From contig CM029670.1 of assembly GCA_017311315.1 (NCBI GenBank), positions 27,148,449 to 27,212,448 of the forward strand: a DNA stretch of 64,000 bases, written 5' to 3'. Shown here in pieces: positions 36,100-45,536 of the stretch. Position 1 is the first letter of the stretch. Each line of letters opens with the position of its first letter. The position numbers and the translations under genes are program-made. The notes under the pieces are model-generated. The model had not been told where the DNA came from. It did no database searches and saw nothing but the letters and a program-made list of their open reading frames with translations. The DNA comes from Dendrocalamus latiflorus (Eukaryota; Streptophyta; Magnoliopsida; Poales; Poaceae).

Positions 36100-37036
36100 C
36101 CGAAGTGGACGCGCGCGCTCCGTCCCCCACCCTTCGAACGGGTGGCAGCGAAGCTGGCGCCTAGTCGAAGTAGACGCGCGCGCTCCGTCCCTCACCGCTC
36201 GAACGGGTGGCAGCGAAGCTGGCGCCTAGTTGAAGTAGACGCGCGCGCTCCGTCCCCTACCCATCGAACGGGTGGCAGCGAAACTGGCGCCTGGTCGACG
36301 TAGACGCGCGCGCTCCGTCCCCCACCCCTCGAAGGGGTGGCAGCGAAGCTGGCGCCTAGTCGAAGTAGACGCGCGCGCTCCGTCCCTCACCCCTCGAACG
36401 GGTGGCAGCAAAGCTGGCGCCTAAGTAGACGCGCACGCTCCGTCCCCTACCCATCGAACGGGTGGCAGCGAAGCTGGCGCCTAGTTGAAGTAGACGCGCG
36501 CGCTCCGTCCCCTACCCATCGAACGGGTGGCAGCGAAGCTGGCGCCTGGTCGACGTAGACGCGCGCGCTCCGTCCCTCACCCCTCGAACGGGTGGCAGCG
36601 AAGCTGGCGCCTAGTCGACGTAGACGCGCGCTTTCGCTGCCACCTGGTCGACGTAGACGCGCGCGCTCCGTCCCCCACCCCTCGAAGGGGTGGCAGCGAA
36701 GCTGGCGCCTAGTCGACGTAGACGCGCGCGCTCCATCCCCCACCCCTCGAAGGGGTGGCAGCGAAGCTGGCGCCTGGTCCACGTAGACGCGCGCGCTCCG
36801 TCCCCCACCCCTCGAACGGGTGGCAGCGAAGCTGGCGCCTAGTCGACGTAGACGCGCGCGCTCCGTCCCCCACCCCTCGAAGGGGTGGCAGCGAAGCTGG
36901 CGCCTAGTCGACGTAGACGCGCGCGCTCCGTCCCCTACCCCTCGAATGGGTGGCAGCGAAGCTGGCGCCTAGTCGAAGTAGACGCGCGCGCTCCGCCCCC
37001 TACCCCTCGAAGGAGCGGCAGCGAAGCTGGCGCCTG
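36100..37036. repeat. 65-bp tandem array, about 15 units
   Basis: The core GTGGCAGCGAAGCTGGCGCC recurs with 65-bp spacing (for example at 36145, 36210, 36275, 36340, 36405). One 60-bp unit carries a 5-bp deletion and one unit near 36620 is rearranged. Each unit includes TAGACGCGCGCGCTCCGTCC and TCGAA(C/G)GGGTGG. Because 65 is not a multiple of three, every reading frame shifts from unit to unit, and the short ORFs here are not genes. The array ends about 0.5 kb upstream of the plus-strand gene start. Confidence 0.96.
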
Positions 37037-37541
37037 CGCCCCGCGAACACCGCCGCGTGGGCGGTGACTTGGGGTGTTGTGATGCGGTCTTGCGCTATAA
37101 AGGTTCCTGGAATCACGCCGGCCCCCGGTCTGCCAGGGTTATGTTCCCGTACCGTGCGACCCGACGCGCCTGGGGCACGCGGTGGCCTATGACTGGTGGG
37201 AGGCGGGATGTGGACGGTTGCGTGTTTGCAGCCGCTCGCCTCTTCCCTAGGCAAGGGGGACACGGGGCGGGTAGTGAATGGCGCGGCGCCGGAGCTGTTG
37301 TGATCCCCTGGCGACCCTTCGCTTTCAATTATGGGGAATCGTGCGGGGCGGGCCTTTACACCGCTGTGGTTGCATCCGGCACGCGGATCGTTGCGACGCT
37401 TCGGTGGCAGCGGTATGGGCGAAGTGGCTTGATATAGCCCCCCCGTAAGAGCGTCCCCGCACCTTTACGCCTTTTTCCTGCCTGCTCCGCCTTCTACACC
37501 TTCGCGCTATCGTCACCGTTTTGGTCTCTTCGTCGGAAGCG
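37037..37541 (+). promoter_or_regulatory. Putative promoter/leader of the antisense gene
   Basis: GC-rich non-coding sequence lies between the 65-bp array and the ATG at 37542. A GCTTGATATAGCCC segment at about 37428-37441 is the only TATA-like word within 120 bp of the start. The assignment is by position only. Confidence 0.35.
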
Positions 37542-40500
37542 ATGGCCTCCAGTAGCGAGCGCGGCCAGGCGGTTGGTGGCCCTGACATTCGCCGGCGGTC
37601 CTCGCCGTTGAAGGTGAAATACGCGCTCGAAGAGCGCGACCCGGCGACGGCGGACCAGGAGCGGCTGGTGGCGGAGGAGGAAGGTACGTTCTCCGGCGAG
37701 CTAGGCCCCTCGCTCGTGACCGAGAAGACGATCCAAGGGCTCCTGCGTGCGGGGAAGTTGTCCGGGCGCCAGGACGTGCGATTGCCCGCCGCCGACGAGA
37801 CGGAACCGCATCCCGAGAGGTCGGAGGCGGTCGTATTCGTTGCCTTTTTCGACGCGGGGCTCCGGATCCCAGCGACGGCTGTGGTGGGCGACGTGCTGCG
37901 GACCTTCGGGCTGGAGCTGGCGCAACTGACTCCGAACGCCGTGGCCCGACTCGCGGTGTACAGCTGGGCCTTGCGCTCGGGGGCATGCTGGCCCAGCGCG
38001 TCGCTGTTCGCCTATCTCCACGAGGCACGATGCCAGCCCAAGGGGCGGAAGGACGGGACGCTGTCGAGCTTCGGCAGCGTCACTTTTATTCTTCGCCCGT
38101 CGTGCAAGAAGCTCTTCCCTGCGAACTCAACTCGCGGGAAGTGGGAGTCTTACTGGATGAAGCGGTGGTTCTACCACCGTGTGGAGAGCGGGAGCGGCGT
38201 TGAGTGCACAGGCCAACCAATCGCGTTCAAGCCCTCGCCCGGCCGAACGCTCGATGATGAGGACAAGCGGAGGGTCAAGCGGCTCGTAGGCGTGGCCGCC
38301 CGCCTCAACATGCGCGACCTCGCCGACGAGTACGTGATGTACGGCGTGGCCCCGCTTGCCTACGACTGGCGTCTTGCCGCCGAGAGGCGTCGAGACGACA
38401 ATGTTTCGCCATGGGTCTGCTTGCTGCCAGCGCCGCCCGGTCCTCGTAAGTCTCGATCGCGTCCCTCCTTTGTTCACGCGAAACGCATTATATGCCGATG
38501 CTATTTTCCTTTGCTTCAGGGATTTCCTTGGAGGAGGCGGAGCAAGCCGCGCGCGTATTCCTAGGGCCGTACACCGCCAGGGAACACGAGCAGCGTGCGT
38601 CTGCTATCGCCAAGGCGGGGCTGGGGCGAATAAACCGCGTGTGCGAGGTCCTGGCCTTGCCGTGCCGGACCGTGTCGTTCCGGACGATGGCGCAGCGAAG
38701 AAGAAGAAGAAGAAGGAGGCCCCGTCTCGGAAGAGGGGCCGCAGCGGGGCGCCTGTCGCGCCTGCTGCTAGTGTTTCCGAGGGCGTGGCGGACGCGGAGT
38801 CGGACTCGGCGAGGTATGCCGACTCGGGCTTGGGTGGCGCAGGCGCCGAAGGCGAGGTGTCTTCGGCGAGCGTCCCGGACGGCGGGTTTGCCGCGGGCAG
38901 CCGGAGGGGGGAGGTCTCACCGCCCGCCGAAGTCGCCGAGGCGAACCCCGTGCGGACCGGCGGTGCCGAGGTGGCGCCCTCGACCGCGACCACTGTGGTG
39001 CCGGAGGCGCCCTTCGCGGGGGTGCACGTAGCCGTGCTGTCTTTACCAACAGCAGCGGAAACCGGGGTGCCCCCTGCGACGACTGCCACCGTGGAACCTT
39101 CGCTCCCGGGCGCGGCAGCCGCGAGGTCTTCCCCAACCACGGCTGCGGGGGCGGTGTCGCCGCTGGCTGCCCCGGCCAAACGGCCGTGTGTGCGGCCGGA
39201 GCTCCACCGGACACCGCGGGGGTTCGTCGTGGCCACGGGCATCAGGAGCTTGTGGGACTCCAGCGCAAGCACCGGGGACCCTGCGGCCTATGCGCCTTCT
39301 GCCCCTCTGGCCACACCGCCCGTCGCGCAGGGACAGCCGTCGTCCTCCCCGAACGCGGAGGCTTCTGCTCGCGGCGGGACCATTCCTTCTGCTACCGAAG
39401 GTAGGGTGGCTTAGCTTACTCTAGAGTATGCTTCTATGCCTTGGGGTGCTCACCCGTATCCCAGTTTACAGCGTTGCTCATTCCGGAGGGGGAGCACTCG
39501 GCGGAACACGGGGCCTCCGAACACGTGAGCCCCGCGGACTTCGTGCCGCCTCCGGAGACGCTGAGGGCGTGGCGCGGGATTGTGAATGACGCGGCCACGA
39601 GCGTCGACCCGCAAGTGCTGCAGGCTTACAGTGCGGGGCGCCTCGAGGACGCTTTCGAGATGTCTGGGGTGAGGGTAAGTACTCATGCGACCACGCCTGA
39701 GCTTAGCTGAGTTTGCTAAGTCTTTTCCCTTCTACAGACACTTGTGCTTGGGCAGGCCCTGCAAACGGCCTATGCTCGTAGCCAAAAAGCGCTCGAGGAT
39801 AGGCTGCGGTCCGCCGAGGAGGAGCTGCGCGAAGCCTCTGGCGCCCGCTCTGCCCAGGACGCCCGCATCTGCCAGCTGGAAGCGGAATGCGCCGAAGCGA
39901 GGGCGCACGCCGAGGGACTTGTTGCGTCGGTGCAGGAGTCGGCCGCGGCAGCTGCTGAACAAAAGTTCGCGGCGGAGCGGGACGGGCTCCTGGAGCAGGT
40001 CGCTGCGCTAGGGAAGGAAAAAGGCGAGCTTGCCTTGACTCTAGCGGAGCGCAACCGGGCGCTGGGCGACGCCTCGGTGGTTGCGTGGGACGCCATGCAA
40101 GCGCTGGAGAGCCATCTTCAAGGGCTGGTAACCGAGGTGCCAGAGCGCGGCTTTGGCCCGGAGGAGTTGTCTCGGACCCTCCGCTGGGTCGGGGATGCCG
40201 CCAACGTCGCGCGCGGCGCCGCGACGTCCTTTGGCACCCACTACGCGTACACTTCGGCCTGCTTGGTGTGCGCGCTCCTCCAGCACCGCGGCTGTACGCA
40301 CGTCACCGGGCTGGATGACCCCCACCTGGAGATGCCTGGCGGGGCCGGAGTAATGTTCGGCGCCGTCCGCTCCGCTCGCCGTGCCCTCGGGTCCTTTTTC
40401 GACCGGATCTGGGGTCACGTTCGGGCGGAAGCTGTACGGATCGAGCTCCGGAAGTCGCTCTACGGGACGGGGAGCCTCGGCCAATTTCTGGACGGGGTCC

Positions 40501-40560
40501 CTCGACGCGACGATGGCGGCGCTGGGCCCTCCGAAGGCGCCGGGAACCCGCAGGTCTGAC
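37542..40560 (+). CDS. Four-exon antisense gene of Tat element 2 (gypsy-type transposon domain + coiled coil)
   Basis: The exons are 37542-38445, 38520-39400, 39472-39674 and 39738-40560, and all three introns have GT...AG ends. Exon 1 residues about 55-165 match the 'putative gypsy type transposon' (Transposase_28) domain: VVFVAFFDAGLRIPATAVV, LELAQLTPNAVARLAVYSW. Exon 2 has a KKKKKK/RKRGR basic stretch (possible NLS), then a Ser/Ala/Pro-rich linker. Exon 4 is an Ala/Glu-rich coiled coil. Junctions 2/3 and 3/4 keep the frame. One base seems missing near 38665, where the frame must switch from ...INRVCEVL to PDRVVPDDGAAKKKK. Spliced length is about 2.81 kb, or about 936 residues. An AATAAA lies at 40611. 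It runs opposite to gag. Function is unknown, and exon limits are inferred. Confidence 0.72.
38446..38519 (+). other. Intron 1 of the antisense gene (predicted)
   Basis: It runs GTAAGTCTCG ... TTTGCTTCAG, a consensus donor and a pyrimidine-rich acceptor. It removes a stretch that breaks the protein-like frame, which resumes as ISLEEAEQAARVFLGPYTAR. Confidence 0.7.
39401..39471 (+). other. Intron 2 of the antisense gene (predicted)
   Basis: It runs GTAGGGTGGC ... CAGTTTACAG. The unspliced frame would stop within the intron. Splicing joins GAA-G to CG and continues the open frame ALLIPEGEHSAEH. Confidence 0.72.
39675..39737 (+). other. Intron 3 of the antisense gene (predicted)
   Basis: It runs GTAAGTACTC ... 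CCTTCTACAG, with strong consensus at both ends. Splicing at phase 0 joins MSGVR to TLVLGQALQTAYARS. Confidence 0.75.
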
Positions 40561-40610
40561 GCCGTGGTGCCTAGGTGTAGGCGTGTGTTGTACTGTTCCT
40601 TGTCTTTGCG

Positions 40611-40616
40611 AATAAA
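40611..40616 (+). terminator. Polyadenylation signal of the antisense gene
   Basis: AATAAA lies 50 bp after the stop codon at 40558-40560. Confidence 0.55.
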
Positions 40617-41024
40617 GTACACACTTGCTGCCTGCATTATGACTTTCACCTATATCCCGGGCAGCTTCCTTGCTGGGACCGGCTTCGTGCGGCCGACCTT
40701 TCAACCCGGCGACGCCTTCGACGCTGGCGAAGGGCCGAAGAGTCGCTTGACTTTTGGGCAAGCTGGCCTTCTTCGAGCGAGGCCCCAGCTTTAGCGCGTG
40801 TTAAGGACGAACCCGCGGGGTAGCGGCTTAGAGCGGTCGGGATGTTGCCGGACCTTTGTACATGTGATTTTTCCGGTATGCAGACTTCCTGGCATTTTAG
40901 GATATGCGCTGTGTGTTGATGCCACCGTTGGCGAAGTAGCTGCGCCAGGGTTCCTTAGAGCGTACAGTCTGCAGACCGACGTATGCGGAGGCAGACCTCC
41001 GCGGTTTGCCTTGCTTTATAGTCC

Positions 41025-42205
41025 GGAGACTCGCGCGTGCGAAGGCGGGCCTCGACGCTACTACTTCCTTTATAGTCCGGAGACTCGCGCGTGCGGAGGC
41101 GGGCCTCGACGCTACGTCTTATTTAGAGTCCGTAGACTAGTGCGTGCGGAGGCGGACCTCGACGCTACGACTTCCTCTATAGTCCGGAGACTCGCGCGTG
41201 CGGAGGCGGACCTCGACGCTACGTCTTATTTAGAGTCTGTAGACTAGTGCGTGCGGAGGCGGACCTCGACGCTACGACTTCCTTTATAGTCTGGAGACTC
41301 GCGCCTGCGGAGGCGGACCTCGACGCTACGTCTTATTTAAAGTCCGTGGACTGGTGCGTGCGGAAGCGGACCTCGACGCTACGACTTCCTTTATAGTCCG
41401 GAGACTCGCGCGTGCGGAGGCGGACCTCGACGCTACGTCTTATTTAAAGTCCGTGGACTGGTGCGTGCGGAAGCGGACTTCGACGCTACGTCTTCTTTAT
41501 AGTCCGGAGACTCGCGCGTGCGGAGGCGGACCTCGACGCTACGTCTTATTTAAAGTCCGTGGACTGGTGCGTGCGGAAGCGGACTTCGACGCTACGTCTT
41601 CTTTATAGTCCGGAGACTCGCGCGTGCGGAGGCGGACCTCGACGCTACGTCTTATTTAAAGTCCGTGGACTGGTGCGTGCGGAAGCGGACTTCGACGCTA
41701 CGTCTTCTTTATAGTCCGGAGACTTGTGCGTGCGGAGGCGGACCTCGACGCTACGTCTTATTTAAAGTCCATGGACTGGTGTGTGCGGAAGTGGACTTCG
41801 ACGCTACGTCTTCTTTATAGTCCGGAGACTTGTGCGTGCGGAGGCGGACCACGACGCTACGTCTTATTTAAAGTCCATGGACTGGTGCGTGTGGAAGCGG
41901 ACTTCGACGCTACGTCTTCTTTATAGTCCAGAGACTTGTGCGTGCGGAGGCGGACCTCGACGCTACGTCTTATTTAAAGTCCGTGGACTGGTGCGTGCGG
42001 AAGCGGACTTCGACGCTACGTCTTCTTTATAGTCCGGAGACTTGTGCGTGCGGAGGCGGACCTCGACGCTACGTCTTATTTAAAGTCCGTGGACTGGTGC
42101 GTGCGGAAGCGGACTTCGACGCTACGTCTTCTTTATAGTCCGGAGACTTGTGCGTGCGGAGGCGGACCTCGACGCTACGTCTTATTTAAAGTCCATGGAC
42201 TGATG
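41025..42205. repeat. 106-bp dimeric tandem array, about 11 units
   Basis: The unit starts TTTATAGTCCGGAGACTCG and consists of two related halves of about 53 bp, one with TAGTCCGGAGACT and one with AAGTCCGTGGACT. Both halves share TGCGGAGGCGGACCTCGACGC or a close variant. The core at 41401, 41507 and 41613 shows exact 106-bp spacing. The array occupies the place where pol should follow gag. ORFs on it are repeat artefacts. Confidence 0.95.
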
Positions 42206-42232
42206 CGCGCGAGGGCGTCCCCCCGGTGCGTC

Positions 42233-42545
42233 TTTTGTTTATACTCAGGCCCGTCACCTTTGGCTACGGCGAGTGCACACGCGAACATGCGACTTCGATT
42301 TATACTCAGTCCCGTACCCCTGGCTACGGCGAGTGCACACGCGAACGTGCGTCTTTGTTTATACTCAGGCCCGTCACCTTTTGGCTACGGCGAGTGCACA
42401 CGCGAACATGCGACTTCGATTTATACTCAGTCCCGTACCCCTGGCTACGGCGAGTGCACACGCGAACGTGCGACTTTGGTTTATACTCAGTCCCGTACCC
42501 CTGGCTACGGCGAGTGCACACGCGAACGTGCGACTTCGATTTATA
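42233..42545. repeat. 60-bp tandem array, about 5 units
   Basis: TATACTCAG recurs at about 42240, 42301, 42360, 42422 and 42482, each time followed by GGCTACGGCGAGTGCACACG. It lies between the 106-bp array and the gag stop codon. Confidence 0.94.
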
Positions 42546-42793
42546 CTACGGGAACGCGCGCGTTGGCTAAGCCTGCGCGCGCCTTCACCGCGTACTTGCG
42601 CGTGATAAAGAAAGATTAGCGACAAACGGCGATCTTCATTATATCCCCGTTTGCACGGGTGAGCAACTACAAAGGATAGATATACTAACCGTTTGCCCTT
42701 GGTGCGGCCGAAGCCTCTAGTCGCTAGACGTCTGCAGGGCCCGCCAAGGCGCGTGTGAATGGCCCCGCGGACCTCCGCGCGGTGGCGCCAGCT

Positions 42794-45229
42794 CTAGGAG
42801 CGCCGTTGGGCTTCGCGACGCGGGCACCTGGTACCTGGCTCGATGCGCCGGGCCATGTCCTGGTCGCCTCGGACGGTGATGATGGTCCGGGGACCCGGGA
42901 TCTTCATGCATAGGTAGCCGTGATGTGGTACCACGCCGAAGGAGTTGAGGATTGGGCGGCCTAGTATGGCATTGTAGGGGTACGGAAGGTCGACCACGTC
43001 GAAGGTGGCATCTTCGGTCCGCACATTGTCATCTCGGCCGAAGGAGACTTGAAGGCCAATTTGGCCCAGCGCCCGCAGGGGCTGTCCCCCGAAGCCCTGC
43101 AGTGGGATTCGCGAGGGCCCCAGGCGGCTTCGAGGGATCCCCATCTGGTCGAAGGCCGCCGCAAACAATACGTTCGCGGAGCTACCACCGTCCACCAAGG
43201 CGCGTCCCACGTCGCATCCCGCGATGGTGACCCGGATGACCAGGGGGTCCTGATGAGGGAAGTCCACACCCTGGGCGTCGTCGGGTGTGAATGTAACTTC
43301 GTGCTGCGCCCAATCCGGCGGTGCTTGCGCTGGGTATGCCGCCACGTGATGTAGTCTTCGCGCGTAGGCCTTCTGCTGCCGTGCCGAGGCGAATTCCAGC
43401 GCAGAACCTCCCGATATGACGTTAATGACCCTGCGGTAGGTTGCGTCCGGGGCCTGCAACGACAGGAGGCCCTCCCGAGGCTGCTGTACGTGAGCTTGGA
43501 TCCGTAAGGTGCCTTCCTGGGGTTGCATCCCTTGCGCCTGTACCTGCATGGGGGCCTCATATGGGAATTGGACGTGGGCCACCGCAGGCGGGCGCGCCTC
43601 CGGGTTCCTGTCCCTAGCGACGCTGTCGCGGAGCGCCGCGATGGAGGTGCAGGTGCGGGTATCATGATTGCCGCGGCCGTGGACTACGCACCACAGTCCC
43701 TGATGCTGGTCGTCGTAATCTCCACGACCCTTATCGTCGCGCCCCCTGCCACGGCCGCGCCCCCGGCCACAGCGCCCCCGACCGCCTCGGCCCGCTGGAG
43801 CACCCTCGTCGGACCCGCCTTCGATGTTGAGGACGTACTGGTTTCGCCTCGACCTCTGCTGGCCGCGCTTGGGCTGATCGGACGACTCCTTATGCGAGGC
43901 GTCCCTGCGGTCGGGCGCGTCCCTGGACGACTCCTGCTTACGTTTTCCCTTCGAAGAACCGCCCTTCGGCGGATCTTCGGCTTTTGCCGAGGCTCCGGCC
44001 TGGTTGGTGTCGGAGTCGTCACCTTGCCTTCGCCGTGCGTCTTCCTCCGCCCTGGCATATTCTTCCATCTTGTCGAAGAGTTTCGCCACCGTCTTGATTG
44101 GCTTTCGCGCATTGTACTCGGCCATCGGGCCCGGACGAAGGCCCTGTATGGGTGCATTAACGATGGTGGTTTCGTTGACGTCTTTCACTTGGAATTGAAT
44201 CTTGGCGAAGCGTTTGAAGTAGTCCCGGAGCTTCTCCGAGGGTTTTTGCTTCACGGCAAAGAGCTGGTCCGCGTCGACTCGGTCGACATAGTTTCCTTGG
44301 AAGTTGTTGTGAAGGCGGACGCGAAGCTGCTCCCACGCGTAGATGGAGCCCGGCTCTATGGTAAAGAACCAAGAGAGCGCCACTGCTTGCAGCGCGAGGG
44401 GGAGTCCCTTCGCCTTCGTGGTGTCGTCTCCGCCCGCGGCTTCGATCGCGGTTTCGTATACGCGCACGAACTCACGGGGGTCCGTGTCGCCTTTGTACGA
44501 GTCGATGGCGCTAGGAAACTTGAAGTCTTCGGGCCATGCCGCCTGCTGCAGCCCTGCCGAAAGCGGGGACTCCGGATCCACGCGCCGCAGCGGCACGCGG
44601 CTAGACGTGGGGGCTTTGCGACTGTCCGCCCTCTCCGGCGTGGGCTCGGACGCGATTACTGGCGCGGCCTGCTGACTCCGAGCCTCTTGCGTATCTCTGA
44701 CAGCTCCGCGAAGGTCCCCTAGCTCCCGCTGGAACGCGTTGAGAGCCGCCAGTAGGGCACCTTCCATCGCCGGTGCAGGCGGGGTCGCCGGTACTCCCGA
44801 CGGGCGGATCGGCGCGGGGACGACCGCGTCGCGAGGTCCCGAGCTGCCGGTCGCTCCGTCGTGGCTACCTCGAACCGCCCGGTCCGCGCCGCCAGCGAGG
44901 GTTGCAGTGGGGGCGGCGAGGTCGGCTGTCGTTGCGTCGGCGGGGTCGGTTGTCGCCGCACCCGCGTCGACGTCTTCAACCGCGGGGTCCGTCCCCGCAA
45001 CGCCGGTGGCGGGGTGGGTCGTCGCGGTGCCGGTGACGGGGTTGGTCGTCGCGGTGCCGGTGACGAGGTTGGTCGTCGCCGCGCGGACGTCGACGTCTTC
45101 GGCCACCGCGCCTGCGTCGCTACCCGCGCCCGCCGCTGCCGATGCCGAAGCCCTGGTACTCATACGATGCTCCGGCCCGGCCGCCTTCTTCCCCTTCGCC
45201 GCCGCTGAAGAAGCTTTTTTCGGTGCCAT
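42794..45229 (-). CDS. Gag-protease polyprotein of Tat element 2
   Basis: This is an open frame of 811 codons. I start it at ATG 45229 (MAPKKASSAAAKGKK), because the upstream extension runs into the primer-binding site and LTR. Residues about 49-82 are VTGTATT-like repeats. Residues 235-395 form the retrotransposon gag (capsid) domain (WPEDFKFPSAIDSYKGDTDP, LSWFFTIEPGSIYAWEQL, DRVDADQLFAVKQKPSEKLRDYFKRF). Residues 480-505 are RG-rich, and 514-527 is a CVVHGRGNHDTRTC knuckle-like motif. Residues 655-785 are an aspartic protease with the catalytic block ALVDGGSSANVLF (Asp680) and the YPYNAILGRPIL flap/core region. The frame ends just after the protease where RT would begin. It should yield capsid and protease but no polymerase. 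Confidence 0.9.
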   Translation of the reverse strand: MAPKKASSAAAKGKKAAGPEHRMSTRASASAAAGAGSDAGAVAEDVDVRAATTNLVTGTATTNPVTGTATTHPATGVAGTDPAVEDVDAGAATTDPADATTADLAAPTATLAGGADRAVRGSHDGATGSSGPRDAVVPAPIRPSGVPATPPAPAMEGALLAALNAFQRELGDLRGAVRDTQEARSQQAAPVIASEPTPERADSRKAPTSSRVPLRRVDPESPLSAGLQQAAWPEDFKFPSAIDSYKGDTDPREFVRVYETAIEAAGGDDTTKAKGLPLALQAVALSWFFTIEPGSIYAWEQLRVRLHNNFQGNYVDRVDADQLFAVKQKPSEKLRDYFKRFAKIQFQVKDVNETTIVNAPIQGLRPGPMAEYNARKPIKTVAKLFDKMEEYARAEEDARRRQGDDSDTNQAGASAKAEDPPKGGSSKGKRKQESSRDAPDRRDASHKESSDQPKRGQQRSRRNQYVLNIEGGSDEGAPAGRGGRGRCGRGRGRGRGRDDKGRGDYDDQHQGLWCVVHGRGNHDTRTCTSIAALRDSVARDRNPEARPPAVAHVQFPYEAPMQVQAQGMQPQEGTLRIQAHVQQPREGLLSLQAPDATYRRVINVISGGSALEFASARQQKAYARRLHHVAAYPAQAPPDWAQHEVTFTPDDAQGVDFPHQDPLVIRVTIAGCDVGRALVDGGSSANVLFAAAFDQMGIPRSRLGPSRIPLQGFGGQPLRALGQIGLQVSFGRDDNVRTEDATFDVVDLPYPYNAILGRPILNSFGVVPHHGYLCMKIPGPRTIITVRGDQDMARRIEPGTRCPRREAQRRS

Positions 45230-45263
45230 CCTTCTTCTTTGGTCTTCAGGCTTGTCCTGTCCT

Positions 45264-45282
45264 CCCCACGAATGGCGCCAAC
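45264..45282 (-). promoter_or_regulatory. Primer-binding site of Tat element 2
   Basis: GTTGGCGCCATTCGTGGGG on the element strand lies immediately after the 5' LTR. The TGGCGCC start is typical of gypsy primer sites. I do not assign the tRNA. Confidence 0.8.
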
Positions 45283-45531
45283 TGTTGTGGCTACAGACCA
45301 AACAGAGAGAGAGAGATGGTAGTGGAGAGTGATGAAGATAAGTGTAATGGCCTGGGTCCTCCCCATGGCTTGTACTCATATATATATACACATGAGGAGT
45401 GCTTTTACAGTTATACCCTCACATCTGGTTATCTCCTCTGGGGGCAGTTATGTCATTACACATGGCCTATTCTGGGCCTTATAATCTCCTACCAGGCCTG
45501 CTGGGTTTAGGTGGGGGCCATCCCTACGACA
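45283..45531 (-). repeat. 5' LTR of Tat element 2 (249 bp)
   Basis: It differs from the 3' LTR by three substitutions and one extra GA unit. It would drive transcription of gag-protease. Confidence 0.95.
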
Positions 45532-45536
45532 ATCCT

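Larger units (their letters stand above)
35180..45531 (-). mobile_element. Non-autonomous Tat-like Ty3/gypsy element 2, complete
   Basis: The element is bounded by LTRs 35180-35426 and 45283-45531 and flanked by the perfect target duplication ATCCT (35175-35179 and 45532-45536). The LTRs differ at three bases plus one GA-repeat indel. The primer-binding site is GTTGGCGCCATTCGTGGGG (complement of 45264-45282). The minus strand encodes one gag-protease ORF. RT, RNase H and integrase are absent. In their place are tandem arrays (41025-42200 and 42233-42545), then a plus-strand spliced gene (37542-40560) and a third array (36100-37036). The body is strongly GC-rich against AT-rich flanks. It resembles autonomous/non-autonomous pairs known in grasses (cinful/zeon, RIRE2/Dasheng), but I cannot name the family. 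Confidence 0.93.

Noticed and set aside
36100..37036. Regular repeats that could suggest a CRISPR array
   Set aside because: Units are contiguous tandem copies without unique spacers, in plant DNA.
36010..37067. Many overlapping ORFs on both strands
   Set aside because: All are products of the 65-bp array, whose unit length shifts the frame in every unit.
38604..39272. Minus-strand ORFs of 222 and 148 codons
   Set aside because: Shadows of exon 2 of the plus-strand gene in GC-rich sequence.
41354..42625. ORFs rich in VRAEADLDATSYL and YGECTRERAT repeats
   Set aside because: They are translations of the 106-bp and 60-bp arrays. No start context or conserved domain.
43523..45332. Plus-strand ORFs of 399 and 197 codons over gag
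   Set aside because: Shadow frames of the gag-protease ORF. No domain and no splice structure.
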